The translations under genes and the position numbers were made by a program. A stretch of DNA of 64,000 nucleotides from JAJXZP01 sp963787185 (GTDB lineage Bacteria > Spirochaetota > Spirochaetia > Treponematales > Rectinemataceae). Within the stretch, counting starts at the first letter, position 1, and the number at the start of each line of letters is the position of its first letter. The DNA lies in assembly GCA_963787185.1 (NCBI GenBank), contig CAWBCC010000014.1, forward strand, positions 186,001 through 250,000, in the 5' to 3' direction. Under the pieces are notes generated by a model, which had not been told where the DNA came from, searched no databases, and saw only the letters and a program-made list of their open reading frames with translations. This document shows positions 25,603 to 34,392 of this stretch, in pieces.

Positions 25603-27122
25603 TTGGCCTTCTCCCCCATCATATAAAAGCCCACCTCTTCCTTGGTCGTGGCCTCACGCCGGAATTCCTTGATGATGCGTCCCTTGAACATGACGCCGAT
25701 TCTGTCCGAAAGGGACATCACCTCGTCGAGATCGGCGGAAACGAGAAGAACGGCCGCCTTCTGCCGCTTCGCATCGACGAGCTGGCGGTAGATGAACTCC
25801 GTGGCTCCGACATCGACGCCGCGCGTCGGCTGGTTCGCGAGGAGAAGCCGAGGCTTGGAGCTCATCTCGCGCGCGATGATCACCTTCTGCTGGTTGCCGC
25901 CCGATAGGGCGTGGGCGGGAGTCTGCTCGCTGGGCGTGCGCACGTCGAATTGAACGATGAGTCTCTTCGCGTGCTCGTTGATCACCTTGCGGAGCTGCGT
26001 CTTGATTCCGCTGACGTAGGGTCTCTTGTAATGCGAGCCCAGGACGAAGTTGTCTGCCAGCGAGAAAGGCAGCAGGAGACCGTATTTGTGGCGGTCTTCC
26101 GGAATATGGGCCATGCCCCGCTCGCGACGCTGCCGCACATCGAGATCGGCGATGTTTCGGCCGAGGAGCCGGACCGTGCCGCCCGAGAGCCGCGTGCGAT
26201 AGGCGATCGCGCGCACGAGCTCGGACTGACCGTTCCCCTCGACGCCCGCGATGCCGTAGATCTCGCCCGCGCAGACCCGGAAGCTGATGTCTTTGAGAGC
26301 TTCGATGCCCTCTTGGTTCGTATACGAGAGCCCCTCGACCTCGAGGACGGTCTCGCCCGTCTCCAGGCGGGGATTGTCCACGTTCAGGATCACGGGCTTC
26401 CCCACCATGAGCTCGGCGATGAGCGGCTTCGTGGCCTCGGCCCGGTCCAGCGTCCTGATGACCTTGCCCCTGCGGATGACGGTGATGCGGTCGGCGATGT
26501 CCAGGACTTCGTCGAGCTTGTGGCTTATGAAGATGATGCCTTTGCCCTGAGAGCGCATCTGCCGGAAGGTCTTGAAGAGCTCGTCCGCCTCCTGCGGCGT
26601 GAGCACGGCGGTGGGCTCGTCGAAGATGAGTATCTCGGCGCCGCGATAGAGAATCTTGAGTATCTCGACTTGCTGCTGGAAGCCGACCGGCAGCCTTTCG
26701 ACGATGGCATTCAGATCGACGCGCAGGTTGTTGGCTTCGATAAGAGCCGCGGCGGCCTTCGCCGGTTTCCCGTTCGAAAGAATGCCGAATCGGGAAGTCT
26801 CGGAGCCGAGGATGATGTTCTCCAGAACGGTGAAGGGCGGCACGAGCATGAAATGCTGATGCACCATGCCGATACCGCGGCTTATCGCGTCCCGGGGCCC
26901 GGCGATGCGGGACCTATCCCCCCGGATGAATATCTCTCCGGAATCGGGCCGGTACAGGCCGTAGAGAATCTTCATCAGGGTGCTTTTCCCGGCGCCGTTC
27001 TCGCCGACCAGGGCCAGAATCTCGCCCTGCCGCAGATCGAGGCTTATGCCGTCGTTGGCCACGACGCCCGGAAATGCCTTGGTGATGCCCTCCATGCGGA
27101 GAAGGGAAGCGCTCGTCGGCAT
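25599..27122 (-). CDS. nupA: Nucleoside ABC transporter ATP-binding protein (NupA type)
   Basis: This 507-residue double ATPase has Walker A GENGAGKST (about 40-48) and LIFDEPTAVLTPQE in domain 1, and the degenerate GVEGNGQSE loop, LSGGNQQK signature and ANQPTRGVDVGA in domain 2. The N-rather-than-D change in the second Walker B (LLLANQPTRG) is characteristic of the nucleoside/YufO-type ATPases. The start at 27122 has AGGAGG at good spacing. The first gene of the system, bmpA, lies 455 bp upstream behind a terminator. Confidence 0.92.
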   Translation of the reverse strand: MPTSASLLRMEGITKAFPGVVANDGISLDLRQGEILALVGENGAGKSTLMKILYGLYRPDSGEIFIRGDRSRIAGPRDAISRGIGMVHQHFMLVPPFTVLENIILGSETSRFGILSNGKPAKAAAALIEANNLRVDLNAIVERLPVGFQQQVEILKILYRGAEILIFDEPTAVLTPQEADELFKTFRQMRSQGKGIIFISHKLDEVLDIADRITVIRRGKVIRTLDRAEATKPLIAELMVGKPVILNVDNPRLETGETVLEVEGLSYTNQEGIEALKDISFRVCAGEIYGIAGVEGNGQSELVRAIAYRTRLSGGTVRLLGRNIADLDVRQRRERGMAHIPEDRHKYGLLLPFSLADNFVLGSHYKRPYVSGIKTQLRKVINEHAKRLIVQFDVRTPSEQTPAHALSGGNQQKVIIAREMSSKPRLLLANQPTRGVDVGATEFIYRQLVDAKRQKAAVLLVSADLDEVMSLSDRIGVMFKGRIIKEFRREATTKEEVGFYMMGEKAK

Positions 27123-27577
27123 GGCGATCCTCCTGTCCGGGCACTTTATCACAGTAAAAAAAGGACGTAAACCCAAATCGGGCAGGAGGGGGGAAGTATG
27201 ACACTCCAGCGTGTCTTCGAGACGGATCAGGTGACGTCGTCTGTGTCGTTCGCCGCGATAAGTCGCCGAGCGTGATCAACGAACGTCTCCAGGTCGCCTG
27301 CAAGCGGCCGAAAAAAAACGCGGTGCGCGCCACTAACGCGCTTGATCGCCTGCCTGGCGACCGGCCGAATGGGGCATCCAATGAACTCTGAACTTTCTAT
27401 CGAGTGTGTGGGCCATGGTTAGCCTTTCAGCCGGTGATATCGAGGCAAAATGACAACATGTAAGGATAGCGTTCAGATGAGCACACTCGCGGCTCCCTGA
27501 AATATCCTGATAAAAATCAGGCGGCGCCGCCGGCTCCAAATGCCGACGGCGCCGCCCTCAATCCGATAAACTAAAGA
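27123..27577. other. Gap between bmpA and nupA
   Basis: The 455 bp contain the bmpA terminator at 27508-27556. I cannot see a convincing gene; short frames on both strands have non-protein composition. A promoter for nupA is expected here but none stands out. Confidence 0.35.
27508..27556 (-). terminator. Rho-independent terminator after bmpA
   Basis: On the minus strand a 15-bp GC-rich stem with one G-U pair (27542-27556 with 27520-27534, 7-nt loop) is followed by TGATTTTTATC. It lies 22 nt after the bmpA stop and should uncouple receptor from ATPase/permease levels. Confidence 0.85.
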
Positions 27578-28726
27578 TTACTTGAGAGCCTTCACGAAAT
27601 CCGCGGCTTCCTGATCGTTGGTGGGAACCTTGATCTCCCCGGAGATGATCTTGGCCTTGAGATCGTCGAGCTTGGCCTGGTAGGGTGCGAGCATGTCCTT
27701 GTTGAACTCGTTCTGGGCGAGGCCCACGCCGCCGTCCGCGAGCGTGAAGGTGCGGTAGCCGCCCTTGACGCCGCCGCCCTCGATGAGATCCTTGGCGGTG
27801 AGGAGGACGGACTGGTCGACGCGCTTCAGGGCGGAAGTGATGATGTACTTCCCGATATCCTTGGCCGCCGGATCCTTGTCGTTGCTCATGTAGCCGTAGC
27901 CCTGGTCGGAGTCGACGCCGATGGCGAACTTGCCGGCGTTCTTGGCTTCCTCGAAGAGACCGGTGCCCGAGCCGCCCGCGGCGTGATAGATGACGTACGC
28001 GCCCTGCTTGTACATGGTGTCGGCGATGGACGCGGCGGTCTTGGGATCGTTGAAGGCGCTCGGATCCTTGCCGATGTACTGCCCGAGAATCATGCCGGGC
28101 TTGCGGAGCCTCGGATTGATATAGGCGGCGCCGGCCACGAAGCCGGCCTGGAAGTCGTGGATGAGGGGCATGTCCATCCCGCCGATGAATCCGACCTTGT
28201 CCTTGGGCTTGTCGGCGACCATGAGCCCGGCGAGCGCGCCGGCGAGGAAGGAGCTCTGATCCGCCGCGAAGGAGAGGCAGGTGATGTTGGAGCTGTCGGT
28301 GAGATCGGGAACATAGCCGTCTATGATGGCGAAATGGATCTTCGGAAAATCCTTCGCGACCTTGACTATGGAATCGGTGTACATGAAGCCGACGCCGAAT
28401 ATGAGGTTGTATCCGCCTTCGGCGAGGACGCGCAGAAGCTGCTCGCGGTCCTGGCCTCCCTGCTTGGGCTCGAGATACTTGATCTCGACGTCGCTGCCGA
28501 AGTTGACATTGTCGGGATCGTCCTTGATGTAGCCCTTGTACTGCTGGGCGATCAATTTCAGGCCGTTGTAGGCGCTGTCGTTGAAGGACTTGTCGCCCCG
28601 GCCGCCCACATCGAAGGCGAGACCGATCTTGAACTTGGCCGCTGGACCGGCGGCCTGCCCGCTCTTCTGGCACCCCGCGAAGAGGATAGCCGGAATCAGG
28701 AGGGCGAAGAGAAGATACCTTTTCAT
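27578..28726 (-). CDS. bmpA: BmpA/PnrA-type nucleoside-binding lipoprotein
   Basis: This 382-residue receptor of the BMP (basic membrane protein/TmpC/PnrA) family has a signal peptide ending in LFAGC (Cys19, lipidation site). The mature start KIGLAFDVGGRGDKSFND and the GGMDMPLIHDFQAGF and YHAAGGSGTGLFE stretches are family hallmarks. Members bind purine nucleosides. GGAGCG precedes the ATG at good distance. deoC upstream supports nucleoside use, since DeoC consumes deoxyribose-5-phosphate from salvage. Confidence 0.94.
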   Translation of the reverse strand: MKRYLLFALLIPAILFAGCQKSGQAAGPAAKFKIGLAFDVGGRGDKSFNDSAYNGLKLIAQQYKGYIKDDPDNVNFGSDVEIKYLEPKQGGQDREQLLRVLAEGGYNLIFGVGFMYTDSIVKVAKDFPKIHFAIIDGYVPDLTDSSNITCLSFAADQSSFLAGALAGLMVADKPKDKVGFIGGMDMPLIHDFQAGFVAGAAYINPRLRKPGMILGQYIGKDPSAFNDPKTAASIADTMYKQGAYVIYHAAGGSGTGLFEEAKNAGKFAIGVDSDQGYGYMSNDKDPAAKDIGKYIITSALKRVDQSVLLTAKDLIEGGGVKGGYRTFTLADGGVGLAQNEFNKDMLAPYQAKLDDLKAKIISGEIKVPTNDQEAADFVKALK

Positions 28727-28967
28727 GTTTCGCTCCTTTTCCTTCTTTACTTTGAAGGCTCGAGGAGCGATTTTAGTCGTCCTACCTATTTTGTGCAAGC
28801 ACTCGCGATTTGACGGCCAGGGCCGGCGCACATGAAACCGATGCAATGGTGTTTGTCTTCGTCCTTAATGATTCCTCTAGACGAAGACAATTCCCGCCAT
28901 AGCACGACACGTGCGCCGGCTCCGTATTGTTATGTGCTCCGTGATCGGCGCCGACCGGATACGTTCT
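28727..28967. other. deoC-bmpA intergenic region with fold-back sequence
   Basis: A minus-strand -10 TAAAAT (28770-28775), a 17-nt spacer and TTGCAC (28793-28798) are a possible bmpA promoter. Further upstream two nested perfect inverted repeats, 10 bp each (28822-28831/28911-28920 outside, 28853-28862/28881-28890 inside), form a 99-bp fold-back. It could terminate deoC transcripts, although no U-run follows. Confidence 0.5.
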
Positions 28968-29639
28968 TTATTCAGGCAGCTCGCTGACGATGGTGACGCC
29001 GGAACTGGCGCCAATCCTGTCGGCGCCGGCGTCGAGCATGAGGATGGCGTCGTGGTAGGTGCGAATGCCGCCGGCGGCCTTGACGAGAAGCTTGTCGCCG
29101 ACCGTTTTTTTCATCAGGCGCACGTCCTCGACCGTCGCCCCTCCGGTGCCGAATCCCGTGCTCGTCTTCATGAAACGCGCCCCGGCCCGCGCGGCGGTCT
29201 CGCAGGCCTTGACCTTCTCCGAATCGGAGAGATAGCAGGTCTCGATAATCACCTTCACGGCGGCGTTCCCCGCCGCCTTCACGACTTCGCGGATGTCCTG
29301 CTCCACGGCCTTCCAATCGCCGCCCTTGGCCGCGCCGATATTGATGACCATATCGACTTCCTTGGCGCCCTGAGCGACGGCCAGCTTCGCCTCGGCGGCC
29401 TTGATCTCGCTCGCGTTCGCGCCGAGCGGGAAGCCGATGACGGTGCACACCATGACGGAGCTTCCCGCCAGCTCGCGGGCACAGAGCGGCACCCACACGG
29501 GATTGACGCATACGCTCGCGAAGCCGTTCTTCCTGGCCTCGGCGCAGAGCTCGCGCACGGCCTGCTCCGTCGCGATGGCCTTGAGAAGCGTATGATCGAT
29601 AGTCTTGGCCAGCGAGGCCTTGTTCCATTCCTTGGGCAT
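28968..29639 (-). CDS. deoC: Deoxyribose-phosphate aldolase DeoC
   Basis: DeoC splits 2-deoxyribose-5-phosphate into glyceraldehyde-3-phosphate and acetaldehyde. The 223-residue class I aldolase has the Schiff-base lysine in FMKTSTGF (K158), the proton-relay lysine in VKAAGGIR (K187) and the SVCVNPVWV and VIGFPLGAN blocks. The start at 29639 has AAAGGAG 5-6 nt upstream. It lies between the HD hydrolase gene (11 bp upstream) and bmpA, so it probably belongs to the valS-HD-deoC transcript, with a functional link to nucleoside import. Confidence 0.95.
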   Translation of the reverse strand: MPKEWNKASLAKTIDHTLLKAIATEQAVRELCAEARKNGFASVCVNPVWVPLCARELAGSSVMVCTVIGFPLGANASEIKAAEAKLAVAQGAKEVDMVINIGAAKGGDWKAVEQDIREVVKAAGNAAVKVIIETCYLSDSEKVKACETAARAGARFMKTSTGFGTGGATVEDVRLMKKTVGDKLLVKAAGGIRTYHDAILMLDAGADRIGASSGVTIVSELPE

Positions 29640-29650
29640 AGTCACTCCTT

Positions 29651-30355
29651 TCATATCTCGAATCGGCGCGCGAGGTACTCGCGCCGCGTGTCGACGAGCG
29701 TGCGCAGCTCCTCGAGCATCCCGCGATCGGCCAGCTCGGCGATCGGAAAGATCAGCGATTCGGTCTCGTCCGTGTAACGCCTGACGAAGTGCACGTCGGT
29801 GACGTAGCCGAGGCTGATCATGTTGGAAATACGGTCCGCCGATTTCAGGACGCGGGCCTTCTCGGAACCGAAGTCGCGTATACGAGTGAGAAACTCGGCC
29901 TTGGTCTCGACCGGCCGGCGGGTGACCTCGAGAACGAGCTTGTAGACATCGGCCGCTTCTTCTTCTATTTCCAGTATCAGGTCGCGGTCGAAGCCGGGCA
30001 CGTCCTCGAGGAGGTCGTGAATCACGGAAGCCTTGAGCAGAGGAGAGTCGATATAGCCGTAGTCCATCAGAATGCCGAAGGTGTCGATCTGGTGGCGGAA
30101 CATGTTTCCGCCCGAACGCCTGGGCTTGCCGATGAGCGCGGTCGCGAGCTGGATGTAGGGGGCGAGGTGCATCTCCTTGAGGCGCAGCATGTCGTCGACC
30201 GCCATCCCCGCCGATCGATCGGGCCCCGGATCGCCCCTGCCGTCTTCCGGAAGACCGTCCCATTCGTCTCCGGCTTCGGGAACCGATTCCGAAGGATCAG
30301 GAACCGATTCCGACGGATCGGCGGCCGGACCGAAGCGGGGGCCGAGATCGTTCAC
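29651..30355 (-). CDS. SpoT-like HD-domain phosphohydrolase
   Basis: This 234-residue protein has an HD domain of the RelA/SpoT hydrolase type: H88 (FRHQ), H113-D114 with E117-D118 (IHDLLEDV) and D174 (KSADRISNM). There is no synthetase domain, so it may hydrolyse (p)ppGpp or a related nucleotide; other HD substrates are possible. It starts with GTG at 30355, overlapping the valS stop (GTGA). The first 50 residues are acidic and contain a tandem DPSESVP repeat (residues 13-26) encoded by a 21-bp direct repeat at about 30288-30329. Confidence 0.8.
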   Translation of the reverse strand: MNDLGPRFGPAADPSESVPDPSESVPEAGDEWDGLPEDGRGDPGPDRSAGMAVDDMLRLKEMHLAPYIQLATALIGKPRRSGGNMFRHQIDTFGILMDYGYIDSPLLKASVIHDLLEDVPGFDRDLILEIEEEAADVYKLVLEVTRRPVETKAEFLTRIRDFGSEKARVLKSADRISNMISLGYVTDVHFVRRYTDETESLIFPIAELADRGMLEELRTLVDTRREYLARRFEI

Positions 30356-33021
30356 GTCAGGTCCTCGACATAGCGGGCGTAGGTTTCGGCCCGGCGTCGG
30401 GCCTCGTCGAGCTTGCCCCGCTCCTTCGCGACGACGTCGGCGGGAGCGGCGGAGACGAAGCCGGGATTGGCGAGCTTGGCCTCCGTGCGTTGGGCGAACT
30501 GGCGATCGCGCTCGATATTCTTGCGGAGCTTGTCCAGAAGCTTCGAGGGATCGACCGCGTCCTTCACGAAGGCGAAAGCCTCGAAGCCGCGGCCGACGAG
30601 GGCGATCGTCCCCGCGGGCCTCGAGCTCAGGAATTCGAGCTCCGGGCCGTTTACGAGGAGACCGACGAGGGCGGCCTTGCCGCGCAGGAAGTCGGAGCCC
30701 TCGAAGCCCGGCTCGAAGCGCAGGGCGAGGCGCATCTTGGCCTCGGGCGGAATCTGGAATTCGGAGCGCAGCGTCCTTGCGAGGCGCACCAGCTCCCGCA
30801 GGGACTCGAAGCGGGAGGCGAGAGCGGGATCGACCCGGTCCCGCGACGGCTCGGGATAGCGCTCCGATATGAGCCAGGACCCGCCCTCGGAGGAGCCGCC
30901 GGCGCGAGGCAGCTTCTGGAATATCTCCTCGGTAACGAAGGGGATGAAGGGATGGAGGAGGCGGAGAGATTCGGCCAGCGTGGACAGGAGCACGGCCATG
31001 GCCCGGTCCTTCTCGGCTTCGTCGCCCGATTTGAGCGAAAGCTTCGTCGCCTCGATGTACCAGTCGCAGAAATCGTTCCAGAAGTACTCGTAGACCGCCG
31101 CCGCGGCGTCGTTGAAACGGAAGCCCGAGAGCGCGTCCTCCACCGCGGCCGCGGCGGAGTTGAGGCGGTGCAGTATCCAGCGGTCCACGTCGGCCCGGGC
31201 CGGCTCGGCCACGGGACTGCGCCCCTCGAGATTCATGAGTATGTAGCGGCTCGCGTTCCAGACCTTGTTGGCGAACTTGGAACCCAGCTTGAAGTCGTCC
31301 TTGTCGATCAGGATGTCCTGGCTCGGGGTGAAAAGGAAGGCGAGCGTGAACTTGAGCGCGTCGGCCCCGTGCTCGTCGACGATCTCGAGGGGATCGATGC
31401 CGTTGCCCAGAGACTTGGACATCTTGCGCCCCTGCTTGTCGCGCACGAGAGTGGTGATGCAGACGTCGCGGAAGGGCGAGCGTTCCATGAACTCCATGCC
31501 CGCCATTATCATTCTCGCGACCCAGAAGAAAATGATGTCGTAGCCGGTGACGAGGGCGCTCGTGGGATAGTACTTGCGCAGATCGGCCGTGTCCTTGGGC
31601 CAGCCCAGGGTCGAGAAGGGCCAGAGCCAGCTCGAGAACCAGGTGTCGAGCACGTCCTCGTCCTGCACGAGCTCGGTGGACTTGCAGAAGGGACACTCGG
31701 TCGGATCCTCGCGGGCCACGACGATCTTGCCGCAGTGCGCGCAGCGCCAGGCCGGGATGCGGTGTCCCCACCAGAGCTGGCGGCTTATGCACCAATCGCG
31801 GATGTTCGTGAGCCAGTGCTCGTAGGTATTCTCCCATCTCTGCGGAAAGAAGCGCACTTCGCCGTCCCGCCAGGCCTTGAGCGCCTTGTCGGCGAGAGGC
31901 TTCATCTTCACGAACCACTGCTCCGACAGGTAAGGCTCCACGACATTGTGGCAGCGGTAGCAGTGCCCGATCGAGTGGGTTATCGGCTTTTCCGCGACGA
32001 AGAGGCCCAGTGCCTTGAGGTCCTCGACCACGGCCCTGCGCGCCTCCCCGACCTTCATCCCCCGGTACTTTTCGGGGGCGGCGTCGCCCATCGTGCCGTC
32101 GGGGGAAAGGACATTGATCTGAGGCAGGCCGTGCCGTCTGCCCACCTCGAAATCGTTGGGGTCGTGCGCCGGCGTGATCTTGACGAGTCCCGTTCCGAAC
32201 TCGCGGTCCACGTAGGCGTCGGCGATGATGGGAATGGTCCTTCCCGCGAGCGGCAGCGCGAGTTTCCTGCCGACGAGTTCCCTGTAGCGCTCGTCGTCGG
32301 GATGGGCCGCGACCGCGGTGTCGCCCAGCAGGGTCTCCGGGCGCGTCGTCGCGATTTCGATATAGCCTTCGGGGGCGCCGGGAGCCGGCCCCTCCACGAG
32401 GGGATAGCGGATGTGGTACATGGCGCCGCTCTCGTCCTCGTGCTCCACCTCGTCGTCGGAGAGGGCGGTGCCGCAGGAAGGGCACCAGTTGACGAGATAC
32501 TTGCCCCTGTAGACGAGACCGCGCTCGTAGAGCGTGACGAAAACCTCGCGCACGGCCCTGGACAGGCCTTCGTCGAGCGTGAACCGCTCGCGGCTCCAGT
32601 CGCAGGAGGCGCCGATCTTTTCGAGCTGCTTCGTGATGACTGCGTGATGCTCGGCCTTCACCTTCCAGGTCTCTTCGACGAACTTCTCGCGGCCCAGGTC
32701 GCGGCGGTCCACGCCTGCGGCGCGCAGTCTCTTCTCCACGACATGCTGCGTGGCGATGCCGGCGTGGTCGGTGCCCGGCACCCACAGTGTCGGCTCCCCG
32801 CGCATGCGGTGATACCGCACCAGGATATCCTGGAGCGAGTTGTTTAGCCCGTGGCCCATGTGGAGGACCCCCGTGACGTTCGGGGGCGGAATTACGACTA
32901 CGAAGGGCTTCTTGCCGGGGACGCTCGCGGGCCGGAACAGACCCTTGGTCTTCCAGGCCTCGTAAATGCGGTCCTCGAAACTCTTTGGATCGTAGGCTTT
33001 GGAAAGCTCGATCGCTTTCAT
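30352..33021 (-). CDS. valS: Valyl-tRNA synthetase
   Basis: This 889-residue class I synthetase charges tRNA-Val. It shows HMGHG as the HIGH motif (residues 54-58, after PPPNVTGVL), the CP1 editing domain with TTRPETLLGDTAVA, a zinc-ribbon-like CAHCGK...CPFC insert, KMSKSLGNGIDP near 530, the anticodon-binding domain and the C-terminal coiled coil (DKLRKNIERDRQFAQ). The length is canonical. Its stop overlaps the GTG start of the HD protein gene. Confidence 0.97.
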   Translation of the reverse strand: MKAIELSKAYDPKSFEDRIYEAWKTKGLFRPASVPGKKPFVVVIPPPNVTGVLHMGHGLNNSLQDILVRYHRMRGEPTLWVPGTDHAGIATQHVVEKRLRAAGVDRRDLGREKFVEETWKVKAEHHAVITKQLEKIGASCDWSRERFTLDEGLSRAVREVFVTLYERGLVYRGKYLVNWCPSCGTALSDDEVEHEDESGAMYHIRYPLVEGPAPGAPEGYIEIATTRPETLLGDTAVAAHPDDERYRELVGRKLALPLAGRTIPIIADAYVDREFGTGLVKITPAHDPNDFEVGRRHGLPQINVLSPDGTMGDAAPEKYRGMKVGEARRAVVEDLKALGLFVAEKPITHSIGHCYRCHNVVEPYLSEQWFVKMKPLADKALKAWRDGEVRFFPQRWENTYEHWLTNIRDWCISRQLWWGHRIPAWRCAHCGKIVVAREDPTECPFCKSTELVQDEDVLDTWFSSWLWPFSTLGWPKDTADLRKYYPTSALVTGYDIIFFWVARMIMAGMEFMERSPFRDVCITTLVRDKQGRKMSKSLGNGIDPLEIVDEHGADALKFTLAFLFTPSQDILIDKDDFKLGSKFANKVWNASRYILMNLEGRSPVAEPARADVDRWILHRLNSAAAAVEDALSGFRFNDAAAAVYEYFWNDFCDWYIEATKLSLKSGDEAEKDRAMAVLLSTLAESLRLLHPFIPFVTEEIFQKLPRAGGSSEGGSWLISERYPEPSRDRVDPALASRFESLRELVRLARTLRSEFQIPPEAKMRLALRFEPGFEGSDFLRGKAALVGLLVNGPELEFLSSRPAGTIALVGRGFEAFAFVKDAVDPSKLLDKLRKNIERDRQFAQRTEAKLANPGFVSAAPADVVAKERGKLDEARRRAETYARYVEDLT

Positions 33022-33219
33022 CGGAAACCCTCCGTTCTGTCGCCCCTGCGCCTTATCCGCGCGGGTTCCGCGGATAATCAGCGTAACAGAAAGGACTCGA
33101 AAATGAAAAGGGGCGGCGATAATTATACGCTACTGAATTATCGATTGACAGGTCGCTTATCCGTATCGTACCCTGGCAGACAGCGACGGTATAATAGTGT
33201 GCAAGGAACGGAGCCGCCT
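33022..33219 (+). promoter_or_regulatory. Divergent promoter region valS/histidine kinase
   Basis: TATAAT at 33190-33195, 24 bp before the kinase start, is a strong -10; no good -35 is correctly spaced. The region is AT-richer than the genes. A TTGACA at 33145-33150 is too distant to pair with this -10. Confidence 0.45.
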
Positions 33220-34380
33220 ATGGAAACTCTGTTTGCGCCGGCGGAACGCATCGAAGCGGACGAGGTCCAGAGAAGCTTCGAAGCGCTGAATACCGAATTG
33301 CCCTACGGCCTCCTGCTCGGTCTCATGCCGAGTCTATCCTTCATCGTAAACGACAGACGACAGATCCTCTTCGCCAACACCACCGCGCTTTCGACCCTCA
33401 AAGTACGGGCCGTGGACGTCGTAGGCGCGCGGCCGGGCGAGATACTGAAATGCGTCCATTCCCATGAAATGCCCGGAGGCTGCGGCACTTCGGAGGCCTG
33501 CGGCGTCTGCGGAGCCGTCGGCGCGATCCTCGAGGCTCTGGACGCCAATAAGAAAAACAGCAGGGAGTGCAGGATAAGCACGCAGGACGCGAATGGAAAG
33601 TCGAGTCTCGATGTCCTCGTGACGGCCGTACCCATCGAGTCCAAGAAAGGCAGATTCGCGGTCGTCACCCTGGACGACATAAGCGACTCCAAGAGAAGAG
33701 AGGTCCTCGAGCGGCTGTTCTTCCACGATGTGATGAACAGCCTCACGAATCTCCGGGCCTGCGTCGCGCTTCTCACCGACGAATTCGGTTCGACGGCCGA
33801 CGAAAATCAATATTTGGGACGGCTCGCGTCCACGACGGAAAAATTGATAGACGAAGTCCAGCAGCAGCGCGAAATCATCACGATGGAGAAGGGAGAGCTC
33901 CATGCGGATTTCAAGGAAATCAGTATGGTCGACCTCGTGCGCGAAACCATTCGACGTATCGAAATCACCGCCTACGCCAAGAGCAGAATCGTCTTCATCT
34001 GTCCCGAAGCCGCAGTACGGGGCGTCTTCTCCGATCCCGTGCTGCTCCGGCGGGTCGTCGGAAACATGCTCAAGAACGCCCTCGAGGCTTCGGAGAGAGA
34101 GGAGAAGGTCGTCCTCGAATTGAGCTTCGGGGAAGGACGGGCTATGGTGGACGTCCATAATTCCTCGTTCATTCCCCGTGAGGATCAACTTCAAGTATTC
34201 CAGCGCTCCTTCTCCACGAAGGGCAGGGGAAGGGGCATCGGCACCTACAGCATGAAGATCCTGACCGAAGACTACCTCAAAGGGACGATGAGCTTCCGCT
34301 CCGACGAGAGCACCGGCACCACCTTCAGGCTCAGCATCCCCATCGACGGCGACCGAGAACGCGCCGAATCGGATTCGTAG
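33220..34380 (+). CDS. PAS-domain sensor histidine kinase with conserved-looking Cys motif
   Basis: This 386-residue cytoplasmic kinase has no membrane segment. A PAS domain (about 30-150) carries C78, C88, C94 and C97 within CVHSHEMPGGCG and SEACGVCG, a set suggestive of metal, Fe-S or thiol redox sensing. The dimerisation helix has the phospho-acceptor H169 (FFHDVMNSL). The C-terminal HATPase has an N-box (GNMLKNALEAS), FSTKGRGRGIGTYSM as G1/G2 boxes, and GTTFRLSIP. GGAG lies 7 nt before the ATG. No response regulator follows directly; the next gene is a diguanylate cyclase, possibly a partner output. Confidence 0.85.
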   Translation: METLFAPAERIEADEVQRSFEALNTELPYGLLLGLMPSLSFIVNDRRQILFANTTALSTLKVRAVDVVGARPGEILKCVHSHEMPGGCGTSEACGVCGAVGAILEALDANKKNSRECRISTQDANGKSSLDVLVTAVPIESKKGRFAVVTLDDISDSKRREVLERLFFHDVMNSLTNLRACVALLTDEFGSTADENQYLGRLASTTEKLIDEVQQQREIITMEKGELHADFKEISMVDLVRETIRRIEITAYAKSRIVFICPEAAVRGVFSDPVLLRRVVGNMLKNALEASEREEKVVLELSFGEGRAMVDVHNSSFIPREDQLQVFQRSFSTKGRGRGIGTYSMKILTEDYLKGTMSFRSDESTGTTFRLSIPIDGDRERAESDS

Positions 34381-34392
34381 GAGATGGCGGTC

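Noticed and set aside
29651..32785. 1,044-codon minus-strand frame spanning valS and the HD gene
   Set aside because: Only the last 234 codons (from GTG 30355) are protein-like; the rest is valS read in the wrong frame.
30490..32847. 785-codon plus-strand frame opposite valS
   Set aside because: Shadow of a canonical valyl-tRNA synthetase gene; composition not protein-like.
33145..33150. TTGACA as -35 for the kinase promoter
   Set aside because: It lies 39 bp from the TATAAT at 33190, too far for one promoter.
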